DNA of 64,000 nt from Taishania sp037189645. GTDB lineage: Bacteria > Bacteroidota > Bacteroidia > Flavobacteriales_D > Crocinitomicaceae. The stretch lies in the NCBI GenBank assembly GCA_037189645.1, contig JBBCIY010000010.1, positions 1 through 64,000 of the forward strand. The letters are read 5' to 3'. Shown piece by piece: positions 1 through 8,575 of this stretch. The notes beneath the pieces were generated by a model that did not search any database, had not been told where the DNA came from, and was given only the letters and a program-made list of their open reading frames with translations. A program made the translations under genes and the position numbers. Each line of letters starts with the position of its first letter. The stretch's first letter is position 1.

Positions 1-567
1 GGAACAAACGGAGGAACCATTGCTGTTACAGCCAACAACGCGTGCGGAAGCTCTGCACAACAGACATTGACTGTCAGCACCAGCGCCGTGCCGAATCAAC
101 CGGCTGCCATTTCAGGAACAGCGACCATCTGTGAAAACGGAACAGGAACTTACTCCGTAACGAATAACCCGAACGCGACAAGCTATACGTGGACACTGCC
201 ATCAGGATGGAGCGGAACAAGTACAACAAACACCATCAACGCGACCGCAGGAACAAACGGAGGAACCATTGCTGTTACAGCCAACAACGCGTGCGGAAGC
301 TCTGCACAACAGACATTGACTGTCAGCACCAGCGCCGTGCCGAATCAACCGGCTGCCATTTCAGGAACTGCAACCATCTGTGAAAACGGAACAGGAACTT
401 ATTCCGTAACGAATAACCCGAACGCGACAAACTATACGTGGACACTACCATCAGGATGGAGCGGAACAAGCACAACAAACACTATCAACGCGACCGCGGG
501 AACAAACGGAGGAACCATTTCAGTGACGGCTAACAACGCTTGTGGAAGCTCTACGCAACAGACATTC
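1..567 (+). repeat. 249-bp in-frame tandem repeat (83 aa)
   Basis: The same sequence starts at 1, 250 and 499, a period of 249 bp. Copies 1 and 2 differ at only about eight positions and are identical over roughly the first 118 bases. The third copy is partial and diverges after about 567. The period is an exact multiple of three, so copy number can change without breaking the frame. More copies probably lie before the window. Confidence 0.93.
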
Positions 568-1056
568 AATGTAACCGTAAACACCGTTGATAATACCGTT
601 TCAGCAGATGGAATCGTACTGACTTCAAACCAGTCCGGAGCTTCCTATCAATGGTTAGATTGTTCCAATGGGAACGCTCCTATCACAAATGCGACCGGGC
701 AGTCATTCACACCTTCACAAAACGGAAGTTATGCTGTGGAGGTAACACTAAACGGATGTTCAGAAACCTCCTCCTGTATCGCTGTTAATTCAGTGGGCAT
801 CGAAGACGTAATCTACGGCGATTTGCTGAATGTTTATCCAAACCCGGGAGAAGGATTGTATACGATCTCATCTGAAACTGCGTTCAATGCGGCTTCGGTT
901 ACTGTTTACTCCGCTTCCGGACAACTGGTCATGAGCCGGGAAAACATCTTTGGAAACGAAGTGAAAATTGACCTCACCAATCAGCCTGGTGGCGTGTATG
1001 TGGTCAGCTTAAACAACAGGGAGCAGCAAGCTCATGTAAGAATTGTCAAACTGTAA
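1..1056 (+). CDS. T9SS-secreted repeat protein, C-terminal part (partial)
   Basis: The reading frame is open from the first base of the window, so the 5' end lies outside. What remains is about 351 codons. Residues encoded by 1-567 form two full and one partial copy of an 83-residue module rich in Thr, Asn and Gly with a TICENGTGTY-type start, resembling PKD/Ig-like adhesive modules. Next comes an Ig-like module with a YQWLDC motif and paired cysteines (about 600-790), then a T9SS type A sorting domain (about 800-1056) with the usual VYPNPG opening and a hydrophobic end (VRIVKL). Such proteins are exported by Sec, cross the outer membrane by T9SS and stay on the surface or are released. The modules look structural or adhesive; no catalytic domain is visible in this part. 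Confidence 0.9.
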   Translation, partial: GTNGGTIAVTANNACGSSAQQTLTVSTSAVPNQPAAISGTATICENGTGTYSVTNNPNATSYTWTLPSGWSGTSTTNTINATAGTNGGTIAVTANNACGSSAQQTLTVSTSAVPNQPAAISGTATICENGTGTYSVTNNPNATNYTWTLPSGWSGTSTTNTINATAGTNGGTISVTANNACGSSTQQTFNVTVNTVDNTVSADGIVLTSNQSGASYQWLDCSNGNAPITNATGQSFTPSQNGSYAVEVTLNGCSETSSCIAVNSVGIEDVIYGDLLNVYPNPGEGLYTISSETAFNAASVTVYSASGQLVMSRENIFGNEVKIDLTNQPGGVYVVSLNNREQQAHVRIVKL

Positions 1057-1078
1057 AAGTACTTTTTATATTCCAGTG

Positions 1079-1102
1079 AGGGGTTTGTATTCACAAGCCC
1101 CT
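1079..1102 (+). terminator. Terminator of the T9SS repeat gene
   Basis: AGGGGTTTGT pairs with ACAAGCCCCT (one G-T pair) around a 4-base ATTC loop, followed by TATTTAGTTT. It sits between convergent genes and may act in both directions. Confidence 0.65.
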
Positions 1103-1105
1103 TAT

Positions 1106-1486
1106 TTAGTTTATAAGCTCCCAGATCTTAGGAATGAAAATAACAGAACCAACAATAAACGCCGTGATTGCAGTAACAAGAACTCCGGCTGCGGCCAGGT
1201 CCTTTATGATTTTGATCTGCTGATGTTTGCCCGGAGAAATGAAATCCGCTATTTGTTCCGCGACTGTATTGAACAGCTCTGCCGAGATAACCATCCCGCT
1301 ACACAGCGCTATCAGCAGCCATTCAACAGTGTTGATCTTCAAAAAATAACCTGCAAGGCACACAGCAGCAACCGCGAATAAGTGGATCCGGGAATTGTGC
1401 TCATGGATAAGCAGCCAGCGGATTCCATTGAAAGCATAGTTAAAGCTCTTTAAACGATCAGGCACAGAAAATTTTCCCTTTCTCAT
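1106..1486 (-). CDS. Diacylglycerol kinase family membrane protein (DgkA-like)
   Basis: A 126-residue integral membrane protein of the DgkA family, which phosphorylates diacylglycerol or undecaprenol with ATP at the inner membrane. Visible family marks are Glu30 in the first amphipathic segment, the SAELFNTVAEQIAD stretch (68-81) with catalytic and metal-binding Glu/Asn/Asp residues, and KDLAAAGVL (95-103). Three membrane segments are predicted at about 34-50, 53-70 and 98-118. Length matches the family. In Bacteroidota such proteins are more likely to recycle undecaprenol for cell-wall synthesis, but the substrate cannot be read from sequence. It lies 46 bp downstream of the MoxR operon on the same strand and could be its last gene. 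Confidence 0.88.
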   Translation of the reverse strand: MRKGKFSVPDRLKSFNYAFNGIRWLLIHEHNSRIHLFAVAAVCLAGYFLKINTVEWLLIALCSGMVISAELFNTVAEQIADFISPGKHQQIKIIKDLAAAGVLVTAITAFIVGSVIFIPKIWELIN

Positions 1487-1532
1487 GGTACGTCTTTTTT
1501 ATCTCAAACGAACAGTGTTCCATCCGTGACTG

Positions 1533-2864
1533 TCAGATCATCCCTTTCGCTTTTAATTCCAGGTATTTATTGATCGTCTGGATAGACAGGTTTTCAGGCA
1601 GCGTCAACACAGCCTGGATGCCGTTCTGCCTCAGCTTAAGCGCTATTTTCGATTTCAGGTCCGACATCTGCTCCGCAACGATGGTCTGGTAAACTTCCCG
1701 CATTGTCTCCGGTTTCTGAAACGCCAGTGTTTCCAGGTCACTGTTCTGGAACAATACGGTGACCAGAACGTGCTTCTGGTTGATCTTTCTCAGTACCGGC
1801 AGCGCTCTGTTCATTGCCGCTTCTGTTTCAAAATTGGTAAACAGAACGATCAGCGAGCGGGTTTTAACCGTCCGGCGGATAGACTGGTACAGCAGCTCAT
1901 AATTCGGTTCCTTAAATTCCGTTCGCTGGTTATACAAGGCCTCCATGATGGAACGCATTTGCCCTTTGCTTTTATCAGCAGGGATCTGCATTCCCATTTT
2001 ATCCGAAAAAGTGATCAGGCCTGTTTTATCGCCATTCCGGAGCATAATGTTACTCAATACCAGAATGGAATTAATGGAATAATCGAGCAAAGACAGGTCG
2101 TCAAACTCCATCTGCATGGAGCGGCTCTTGTCCAGTACACAGAAAACACTCTGCGATTTTTCTTCCTGGTATGTATTCACCATCAGGTTTGCAGAACGGC
2201 TGGTGGCTTTCCAGTTGATGGTACGCAGCTCATTTCCCTGGACATAATCCTTTATCTGCTCAAATTCGCTGTTGTTTCCCAGCCTCCTGATCCGCTTGAT
2301 CCCCGAATTGACTTTTTGCTGGTGAAAGACAAGCAGCTCGTATTTTTTTAACTGCAGGACGGACGGATAAACCCCAATGGTCTGCTGACACGGAACCTCA
2401 TACCTCCTCATTACCAAATGAAAAAATGAAGAAATAATGAAGAATGCATCACTGAACTGAACGTTTCCTCTTTGTTTCGGTGTGAACTCATACGTGTATG
2501 TCCTGCTTTTGCCTGGTAATACCAATCCCCAGAATGACAGCTCTCTTTCCTGCATTTCCACCGGAAATCCTTCATACAACCGGAATACAACCGGCTGGTT
2601 GGTAACATTGGCCACTTCCAGCTCAACTTTGTTGGCATCTCCGAGGTTCAGCCGTTCATTGATCTTCCGTTTCAATGTCAGAGGACGTGAAGGCGCAAAT
2701 ATCAGGATGGCATCTACCAGTGTTATTCCCAGCAGCGATACAAGTGAAATAATGGCAGGATAGCGGAGCCATCCGATAACAGACGACAATGCGAACAAAA
2801 GTACAGCCGCAAAGAACAGCGTAAAAAACAACCTGCTTAAGTATATGTTCCTGAGTACTTTCAT
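1533..2864 (-). CDS. DUF58 domain protein (MoxR-associated)
   Basis: A 443-residue membrane-anchored protein. Two N-terminal membrane helices (about 11-31 and 35-56) precede a beta-rich part and the DUF58 signature at 191-225 (RRLG...Y..G..LR.INWKATSR). After it comes a von Willebrand A-like region starting with a DxSxS metal site (D245, S247, S249). DUF58 proteins are nearly always encoded beside MoxR AAA+ ATPases and are thought to work with them in assembling or activating envelope complexes; the molecular role is unknown. It is the distal member of the five-gene operon, 67 bp after moxR, the widest gap in it. Confidence 0.9.
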   Translation of the reverse strand: MKVLRNIYLSRLFFTLFFAAVLLFALSSVIGWLRYPAIISLVSLLGITLVDAILIFAPSRPLTLKRKINERLNLGDANKVELEVANVTNQPVVFRLYEGFPVEMQERELSFWGLVLPGKSRTYTYEFTPKQRGNVQFSDAFFIISSFFHLVMRRYEVPCQQTIGVYPSVLQLKKYELLVFHQQKVNSGIKRIRRLGNNSEFEQIKDYVQGNELRTINWKATSRSANLMVNTYQEEKSQSVFCVLDKSRSMQMEFDDLSLLDYSINSILVLSNIMLRNGDKTGLITFSDKMGMQIPADKSKGQMRSIMEALYNQRTEFKEPNYELLYQSIRRTVKTRSLIVLFTNFETEAAMNRALPVLRKINQKHVLVTVLFQNSDLETLAFQKPETMREVYQTIVAEQMSDLKSKIALKLRQNGIQAVLTLPENLSIQTINKYLELKAKGMI

Positions 2865-2931
2865 CCTGATTATCGCCTATCAATTATATTAAATTCCCAC
2901 GTACCGGTTATACAGCTCCACTGACTTTTCT

Positions 2932-4041
2932 TTATCTCGGTACTTCTACCTGCTCAATGATCTCTGCGATCACTTCCTCCGTTGTCGTCCCGTCCATTTC
3001 CGCTTCCGGGGTAAGGATCAAACGGTGATTCAGCACGTGAGGCGCCAGAAACTGGATATCTTCCGGTGTCACGAAGTCTCTTCCCCTGATCGCTGCCAGC
3101 GCTTTGGACGACCTCAGCAATGAAAGCGAAGCACGTGGAGAAGCCCCTAAATAGATGTTTCCATGATTCCGTGTCTTGTGGATCAGCGCCGCAATGTATT
3201 TCAGCAGGTGCTCTTCTACAATGATATTTTCCACCACTGTCTGTATTTTCCGGATATCCTCCACGGAGAAAACTTTCTTAATATCACTTAAATCTCCGGT
3301 TCTTATCTGGTTCTTGTACCTGAACAATATTTCTTCTTCCTCGTTCAGCTCAGGATACGTGATCTTGATCTTGAACAGGAAACGGTCCAGCTGTGCTTCA
3401 GGCAGGTTATATGTTCCCTCCTGGTCGACAGGGTTCTGGGTAGCTACCACCAGGAACGGGAAATCCATCGGGTACAGCTTTCCATCGTATGTGATCTGGC
3501 GCTCTTCCATGACTTCGAACAAAGCGGATTGTGTCTTTGCCGGTGCACGGTTGATCTCGTCAATAAGGACCACATTTGCGAAAACAGGTCCTTTGTTGAA
3601 CACAAATTCACTGTCTTTCATGTTGTAGATACTCGTACCGATCACATCCGAAGGCATCAGGTCGGGGGTAAACTGGATGCGTGAAAAATCGATATCCAAT
3701 GCTTTTGCAATAACTTTTGCAGAAAGGGTTTTCGCTACTCCAGGAACACCTTCCAGCAACAAATGCCCGTTCGAAAAGATCCCTGTCAGCAGCAATTCCA
3801 CCATTTCATGCTGGCCGATCACATAATTGGAGAATTCCCTTCTCAATTCGTTCACCTTTTGAGAAACCCAGATGATCTCAGAATTCTCACGTTCAAAACC
3901 ATATCCCGAACCAGGTTGAGAAACAGGAGAGGCAGGTTCCTGGGAAGGGATTTCTCCTGCAGGTTGCTGCTCGTCCTTCGGCATAAAACCGGAATAATCG
4001 TTTTCCTGTTCGCCGTTGTTATTGTTCACATCTTCATTCAT
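2932..4041 (-). CDS. MoxR-family AAA+ ATPase
   Basis: A 369-residue cytoplasmic ATPase of the MoxR (AAA_3) family. Walker A is GVPGVAKT (98-105), Walker B is VVLIDE (157-162), sensor 1 is in VATQNPVDQEGTYNLPEAQLDRF (about 199-221, family hallmark), and the C-terminal lid ends the protein. The first 50 or so residues are polar, low-complexity and rich in Asn, Gln, Glu and Pro, which is longer than usual for the family. MoxR proteins act as chaperone-like ATPases with von Willebrand A partners. Here the likely partners are the DUF58 protein downstream and the DUF4350 and DUF4129 proteins upstream. One base separates it from the DUF4350 gene, so translation is probably coupled. Confidence 0.95.
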   Translation of the reverse strand: MNEDVNNNNGEQENDYSGFMPKDEQQPAGEIPSQEPASPVSQPGSGYGFERENSEIIWVSQKVNELRREFSNYVIGQHEMVELLLTGIFSNGHLLLEGVPGVAKTLSAKVIAKALDIDFSRIQFTPDLMPSDVIGTSIYNMKDSEFVFNKGPVFANVVLIDEINRAPAKTQSALFEVMEERQITYDGKLYPMDFPFLVVATQNPVDQEGTYNLPEAQLDRFLFKIKITYPELNEEEEILFRYKNQIRTGDLSDIKKVFSVEDIRKIQTVVENIIVEEHLLKYIAALIHKTRNHGNIYLGASPRASLSLLRSSKALAAIRGRDFVTPEDIQFLAPHVLNHRLILTPEAEMDGTTTEEVIAEIIEQVEVPR

Positions 4042-4042
4042 C

Positions 4043-5734
4043 TTATTTCAATTTATTGTGAGCTTCAACAAAACGTTTGAATTGTTTGGCATCCACCCTG
4101 TTCAACTCTCTGTAATCTATTCTTAATACGTTGTCTGCAAAATGTAATTGCACCTGCTTATCATCCTGGTAAACAGAAGTCAGCTGGTCTAAATTAAATA
4201 CTTTTTCTTTTCCGATGAACGGAAAGAACCTGATTTCCCTGTTCGACCACGAAAGGAACGGCTGCATCAACCGCCTCATTCCCAGCACAACCGGCAGCAT
4301 ACCGATCGGCCACAGCAATACGCCGACTGCCACGGCATTGACCAGCAGGTAAGTTCCGTAGGTGATCAGCCCCATACCGGTCAGGATCATCAACCCGGAA
4401 ATCCACGCGTTCCTGTACACTACGTATGTTTTCAGCTCCAGGCGTTCCTGTACACGTGAAGAGATCAGTCCTGCATTGCGGTAAAAGTTCAAAATCATTT
4501 TCCTCAGTTCGGACAATTCCTGCTCGGAAGTATTGTACTCTTTCAGCGATCTCAGTGTTTTGAGAATGGCGTTTATCTCTTCCTGGCTGACATTGCTTTT
4601 TTGCGAGAGCGATTCGATCTCTTTCTCTGAAACCTCTTTCGACAAGTCGATATTGAAATGCTTCTGAATGATGCTGTAGAAATTCGAACGCTGGATCCTG
4701 ACCATCGCGAACGGATTGCGCTGGTTGAAATAAATGGATGTAATCGTATCCGCAAAAATCAGCGTCATATTCCGCTTCCTGGGAATGAACGGTACGAGCG
4801 GCTGCATCCGTTTTGCCCTGAACAGGAGGAACAGTACCAATCCGGCAATCAGCAACGACAAGGCAATGACCCTGTTCTTATCCTGGAAGATATACTGCAG
4901 GTAGCTGTTGTCTCTTTCCTGGCCATTAAAGTCATCCCAGGGATTGTATTCCGGCTGTTTATAACGCGCCAGCTCCAGCCAGTATACGGACTCATTTTTC
5001 GGGATCTCGTTGAGCCATACCTTGGAATAGTCATACCCGTCTTTTGTGAGCAACTGATAATTGGTGAACAATTCCGGTGTTGTATTCAGGTAGATCTTTC
5101 CTTTGCCATAGGCAATCACCCCACTGTTCATAAGGGTTCCGTATCCACTCAATGATTTGAATTCCAGCGAATCCAGCAGTTCAACATCTTTGTAACCGTT
5201 CCACTTCCTGGCAACTGTAAAGGACTGGAAGCGGGATGTGAATGTGTACGTCCTCTTGGGTGTCGCTACGGCGATCGTTGTGTCGTAGTAAAATCCTGTC
5301 CGGACAAAATCAAACAGCGGGTAGTACATGTACCCGTCCATTTTGTTGTGGGCGATGAACAGGTTCGCGCCATCCCTGACACGCCCCAAAAGCGTATCGA
5401 TTTCCTCAGGATACAAGGCAAAATGATCCCCGACAAACAGAAAGGTCGGCTTGCTTGCCCGCGGAATGGTATCGATGCTGTACAGATAATCGACCGTTGT
5501 AATGTGCTTACCCGGATCCAGGTGCAGCTGCAGGAGCGCGTTCCAGTGATACAGGCCTAACGGCTGCATGCTGGACAGCACATATTGCTCATCCCAGTTG
5601 GCATAAACAGCGGCAGTACTTTGTGCGCCATTTCTCCCATGCCCTTTTTCACTGGTGCCGGAGAACACCCATACGAGCAGTATCGCTGTGATCACAACGA
5701 ACAGGATCAATCCTATTTTATTTCTCCTGCTCAT
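4043..5734 (-). CDS. DUF4350 domain membrane protein
   Basis: A 563-residue protein with an N-terminal membrane anchor (about 8-25), a large presumably periplasmic part (about 30-280) that fits DUF4350 (a GATase/ThuA-like fold in distant relatives), a membrane helix near 285-303, a cytoplasmic helical part and two more helices near 443-488. DUF4350 proteins occur in the SpoIIM-DUF4129-DUF4350-MoxR-DUF58 neighbourhood of Bacteroidota. No enzyme motif is convincing. Its start codon overlaps the stop of the DUF4129 gene as ATGA (5731-5734), which shows tight coupling. Confidence 0.82.
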   Translation of the reverse strand: MSRRNKIGLILFVVITAILLVWVFSGTSEKGHGRNGAQSTAAVYANWDEQYVLSSMQPLGLYHWNALLQLHLDPGKHITTVDYLYSIDTIPRASKPTFLFVGDHFALYPEEIDTLLGRVRDGANLFIAHNKMDGYMYYPLFDFVRTGFYYDTTIAVATPKRTYTFTSRFQSFTVARKWNGYKDVELLDSLEFKSLSGYGTLMNSGVIAYGKGKIYLNTTPELFTNYQLLTKDGYDYSKVWLNEIPKNESVYWLELARYKQPEYNPWDDFNGQERDNSYLQYIFQDKNRVIALSLLIAGLVLFLLFRAKRMQPLVPFIPRKRNMTLIFADTITSIYFNQRNPFAMVRIQRSNFYSIIQKHFNIDLSKEVSEKEIESLSQKSNVSQEEINAILKTLRSLKEYNTSEQELSELRKMILNFYRNAGLISSRVQERLELKTYVVYRNAWISGLMILTGMGLITYGTYLLVNAVAVGVLLWPIGMLPVVLGMRRLMQPFLSWSNREIRFFPFIGKEKVFNLDQLTSVYQDDKQVQLHFADNVLRIDYRELNRVDAKQFKRFVEAHNKLK

Positions 5735-6600
5735 GACTGAGGGTTTAAGGATTGATAATAATTTTCCAGTACCGGCTTCAACCGGTTGTAATCCTGCTGT
5801 GTGATCTCATAATCACCGTACCAGACCAGGTCGTAAATACGGACACATTCCCCGAAATCATCGTACCCTTTGGACTTCCTGGTTTCCAGCAGGTAATCGT
5901 AATTGGTCTTTTCAGGCTTCCAGTCAATAAAATTGTTTGCAATCAGCTCTTTCAGTATGAACATAAAATGAATGCGGACACACTCCCGGTAGTTGTTGCC
6001 CAGCTGCGCTTTTTCCAGCTTCAGCTCCAGCTCGGATTTCGTAACAACGGTAGGGTTCCATTCATCGTCCACATTCAGGCTCACTTTGCTGTCCACCGGC
6101 CTTATCTTACTGATGATCAGATACAGCAGAAAAATCAATGCGGCAATGACAATGAGCAGAAGCACTACTTTCCAGAATTCCCATGTACCAATGGTCGGGA
6201 AGTTGACATCCGGCAGGTCAATATCGGGTAAATCGATGTCGGGCAGATCAATGTCCGGAAGCTCAACGGGATTCGGAGGAAGGATATCCGGGTTCGGTTT
6301 TTTGACCACTCCTTCACTGTATTCATCCCCGTATCTTTCGATCCGGCTTTGCGACAACTCGTCTTCAGACAATACGGATTCCAGCGGCAACGCATCTTCC
6401 ACCCGATCGTATTCTTCGTAGTAGTAATCGCCCATACTGCTCGGATAGGAAGAATTCCAGTTATCTGGGCCTTTGAATTTCTTACTTTTATCGTATTTGT
6501 TCTGTTTGCTCTGCTGCTCGAAATAACGGTCTGTTTCACTGTTCTGGGACAACAGGAAAAAAGGGAAAAGGAACACTATGAAGCCGCTGATTATCCTCAT
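5731..6600 (-). CDS. DUF4129 domain protein with PDIDL-repeat linker
   Basis: A 289-residue protein with an N-terminal signal sequence (1-18), an acidic exported region rich in Tyr, Asp and Ser, a repetitive linker of PDIDL units (about 113-135), one membrane helix (144-164) and a C-terminal DUF4129 domain (about 190-285) containing the family's helical bundle. The topology puts the linker outside the inner membrane and DUF4129 in the cytoplasm. DUF4129 is also found attached to transglutaminase proteins and beside MoxR genes; function unknown. Both gene junctions are ATGA overlaps. Confidence 0.83.
   Translation of the reverse strand: MRIISGFIVFLFPFFLLSQNSETDRYFEQQSKQNKYDKSKKFKGPDNWNSSYPSSMGDYYYEEYDRVEDALPLESVLSEDELSQSRIERYGDEYSEGVVKKPNPDILPPNPVELPDIDLPDIDLPDIDLPDVNFPTIGTWEFWKVVLLLIVIAALIFLLYLIISKIRPVDSKVSLNVDDEWNPTVVTKSELELKLEKAQLGNNYRECVRIHFMFILKELIANNFIDWKPEKTNYDYLLETRKSKGYDDFGECVRIYDLVWYGDYEITQQDYNRLKPVLENYYQSLNPQS
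6196..6258 (-). repeat. Short tandem repeat coding for (PDIDL)n
   Basis: Three PDIDL units and one degenerate PDVNF unit lie in the DUF4129 protein just outside the membrane helix. The DNA repeat unit is 15 bp with silent differences between copies, so it is not a recent slippage product. Confidence 0.8.
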
Positions 6601-8498
6601 TCCTGGTTGCGTTTACGTTTCCCAAACTGTTCAAATTCCTTTCTCAAACCGATCACCTGCTCTTTTTCAATAAGGTTGAAACAGGAGAATGCAAGCAATA
6701 AGGCAAATAACGGCAGGGCAAGTAACACGAACAGGATGTATACCAGCTGCCGGAATGAATTGGAATAATACATGTACTCATCCTCGGAAAAAAGGATGAT
6801 GGCACGGTTCATAAAGTCCGTCACCATGTCCAGCAGGTCTCTCATTACAGGCTCATTTGACCATTGCTGGTGGATACTGAATACCAACGCGATCGGCTGG
6901 ATGAAGATCACCATTGCCACGGAAAAGAACAGGATCATCAATAATCCCGAAGAGTATGCTTTGCGGCCGAGCCTGAATGCATTTTTCAACCGGTTCGCCG
7001 GTTCATCCGACAAGCCGGCATAAGCTACGTTAACCGTAATGAGCGGCAGGATGAACAGCAGCAGGAATTTGATCTCCATCGGCGTAAAGAAAAATAGCCA
7101 GTAGAACGGGGCCAGTGAAAGATAGATCCCGATGAACCGCTCTCTCAGGTAACGGAAAAAGTCAGCATACGAAAAGTGGGTTGTACCCGATTTCAATGAC
7201 CAGAAAACAGCTGCGAAAACCAGCGCGATCAGCACCGACCATACCAGTCCGGCAGCCAGGTCCGTAGCGGTGTACAATCCGTACCCGAAAATGATCTGTG
7301 CCTGGGCATACCAGTCGAACCAATGCTGCGACAACATTCTGTCCATGTGTACCTGTCCCTGCAAAAACGCTACAATCAATCCCAACGGGAGAACCAATGT
7401 AAAGATGACAGAAAGGAACTTTTTGGAATAAACAGCATACGAATACAATGCGTCCTTGATGACCTCCCCCTCTGACCGGAGCTTGTAGAAAACCGGTTTC
7501 TGCTTCGGACGGAAATCCACTCCTTCCGACTGCCTGACCAAATGCGGGTATTTCCGGGCGACAATAAACGGATAAACAACGTAATAAGCGACGATCATCG
7601 CGAAAGAGAACAGAATAATGCACCACTTCGACCACTCCGGCAACAACTGGTAGTTGCGGGTAACATAGCTTTCCAGAAATCCAGCGATGATGATGAACGG
7701 TACTAAGCTCAGCATTATTTTCAGCCCCCGGATCGTTGAAATTCTCAGGGATTGCATCCGGGTGTAACTTTTAGGGAACAGCCAGCCATTTCCTGCGGTG
7801 ATGCCCGCTCCGCCTGCGAGCACAATTGCAGAGATCTCAAATGCTCCGTGGATCCAGATTCCCAGGAAAGAAGTGATGAGCAATCCTTTTGTCTGGAAAA
7901 AATACTGGAAAGATCCCAGCATTACACCATTCGAGAATAACAGGATGTGTGTTCCGACAGTAGCGAAAAAACCGGCAAAGAAGGTAAGCAAGGCAACGTT
8001 GATGTTGTTGGTCGTGATGTGTATGAACATGGACAACTGTGACTGGCTCTCATATACTGCCAGCGGGTTTCCCCTTGCGATATTCTCGATAGTCATATCC
8101 ACATACGCATCTCCCATTACGATCCTCGGGAAATCAGGATTAAAATAGGTTGTCACAACACCGACAGCAGCGTATGCAAGAAATGAGATCAGTGCGAACA
8201 GGATGGTCTTACGGGAACGGTATACTTCCAGCGGAATGGAAACGGAAATTACTTCGAGTATTTTTCTCCAGGTTTCTCCTCCCTGCTTGTGGACGCCTGA
8301 AAAAACCTTTTGCGCCAGCTGGTTGAGATACACCCTGACCGTCCTTCTGTTATAGAATGTCTGTGCATAACCCAAATCCTCTGTAATATCCAGGTAGAGC
8401 CTGCTGAGTTCCTCCGGGTCTCTTTGAGAAGACGCGTACGCTTTCTCAAATTTCGACCACTTTTCCCTGTTCTGCTCTATGAATTTGGTTTCCTTCAA
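6597..8498 (-). CDS. SpoIIM-family protein fused to a second multi-pass membrane domain
   Basis: A 633-residue membrane protein. The first half (about 1-320) matches the stage II sporulation protein M family: a soluble helical start (FIEQNREKW...LYLDITEDLGYA) then several helices with a GxxxHGAFEISAIVLAGGAG region near 210-235. The second half (about 340-630) adds further membrane helices and is probably a separate domain that is encoded by its own gene in relatives. The start is TTG at 8498: no ATG or GTG in frame fits, and homologous SpoIIM proteins begin with a similar sequence. This is the promoter-proximal gene of the operon. The host does not sporulate by any sign here; the name is historical. 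An RDD-family gene often found next to it is absent. Confidence 0.8.
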   Translation of the reverse strand: MKETKFIEQNREKWSKFEKAYASSQRDPEELSRLYLDITEDLGYAQTFYNRRTVRVYLNQLAQKVFSGVHKQGGETWRKILEVISVSIPLEVYRSRKTILFALISFLAYAAVGVVTTYFNPDFPRIVMGDAYVDMTIENIARGNPLAVYESQSQLSMFIHITTNNINVALLTFFAGFFATVGTHILLFSNGVMLGSFQYFFQTKGLLITSFLGIWIHGAFEISAIVLAGGAGITAGNGWLFPKSYTRMQSLRISTIRGLKIMLSLVPFIIIAGFLESYVTRNYQLLPEWSKWCIILFSFAMIVAYYVVYPFIVARKYPHLVRQSEGVDFRPKQKPVFYKLRSEGEVIKDALYSYAVYSKKFLSVIFTLVLPLGLIVAFLQGQVHMDRMLSQHWFDWYAQAQIIFGYGLYTATDLAAGLVWSVLIALVFAAVFWSLKSGTTHFSYADFFRYLRERFIGIYLSLAPFYWLFFFTPMEIKFLLLFILPLITVNVAYAGLSDEPANRLKNAFRLGRKAYSSGLLMILFFSVAMVIFIQPIALVFSIHQQWSNEPVMRDLLDMVTDFMNRAIILFSEDEYMYYSNSFRQLVYILFVLLALPLFALLLAFSCFNLIEKEQVIGLRKEFEQFGKRKRNQE

Positions 8499-8520
8499 TC
8501 TCGTTCTTTGAAAAAGAACA

Positions 8521-8528
8521 TAAATATA
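8521..8528 (-). promoter_or_regulatory. Possible -7 element for the MoxR operon
   Basis: TATATTTA on the minus strand matches TAnnTTTG except for the last base and lies 22 bp before the TTG start. No clear -33 TTG was found. Confidence 0.35.
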
Positions 8529-8575
8529 GTAAAGAGATCGAGACCGGTACTATCTTTTACAAAAAAATTTCAACC

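Noticed and set aside
1..567. Repeat array considered as CRISPR or a mobile repeat
   Set aside because: Units are 249 bp, in frame and translated into an adhesin-type module; there are no short repeats with unique spacers.
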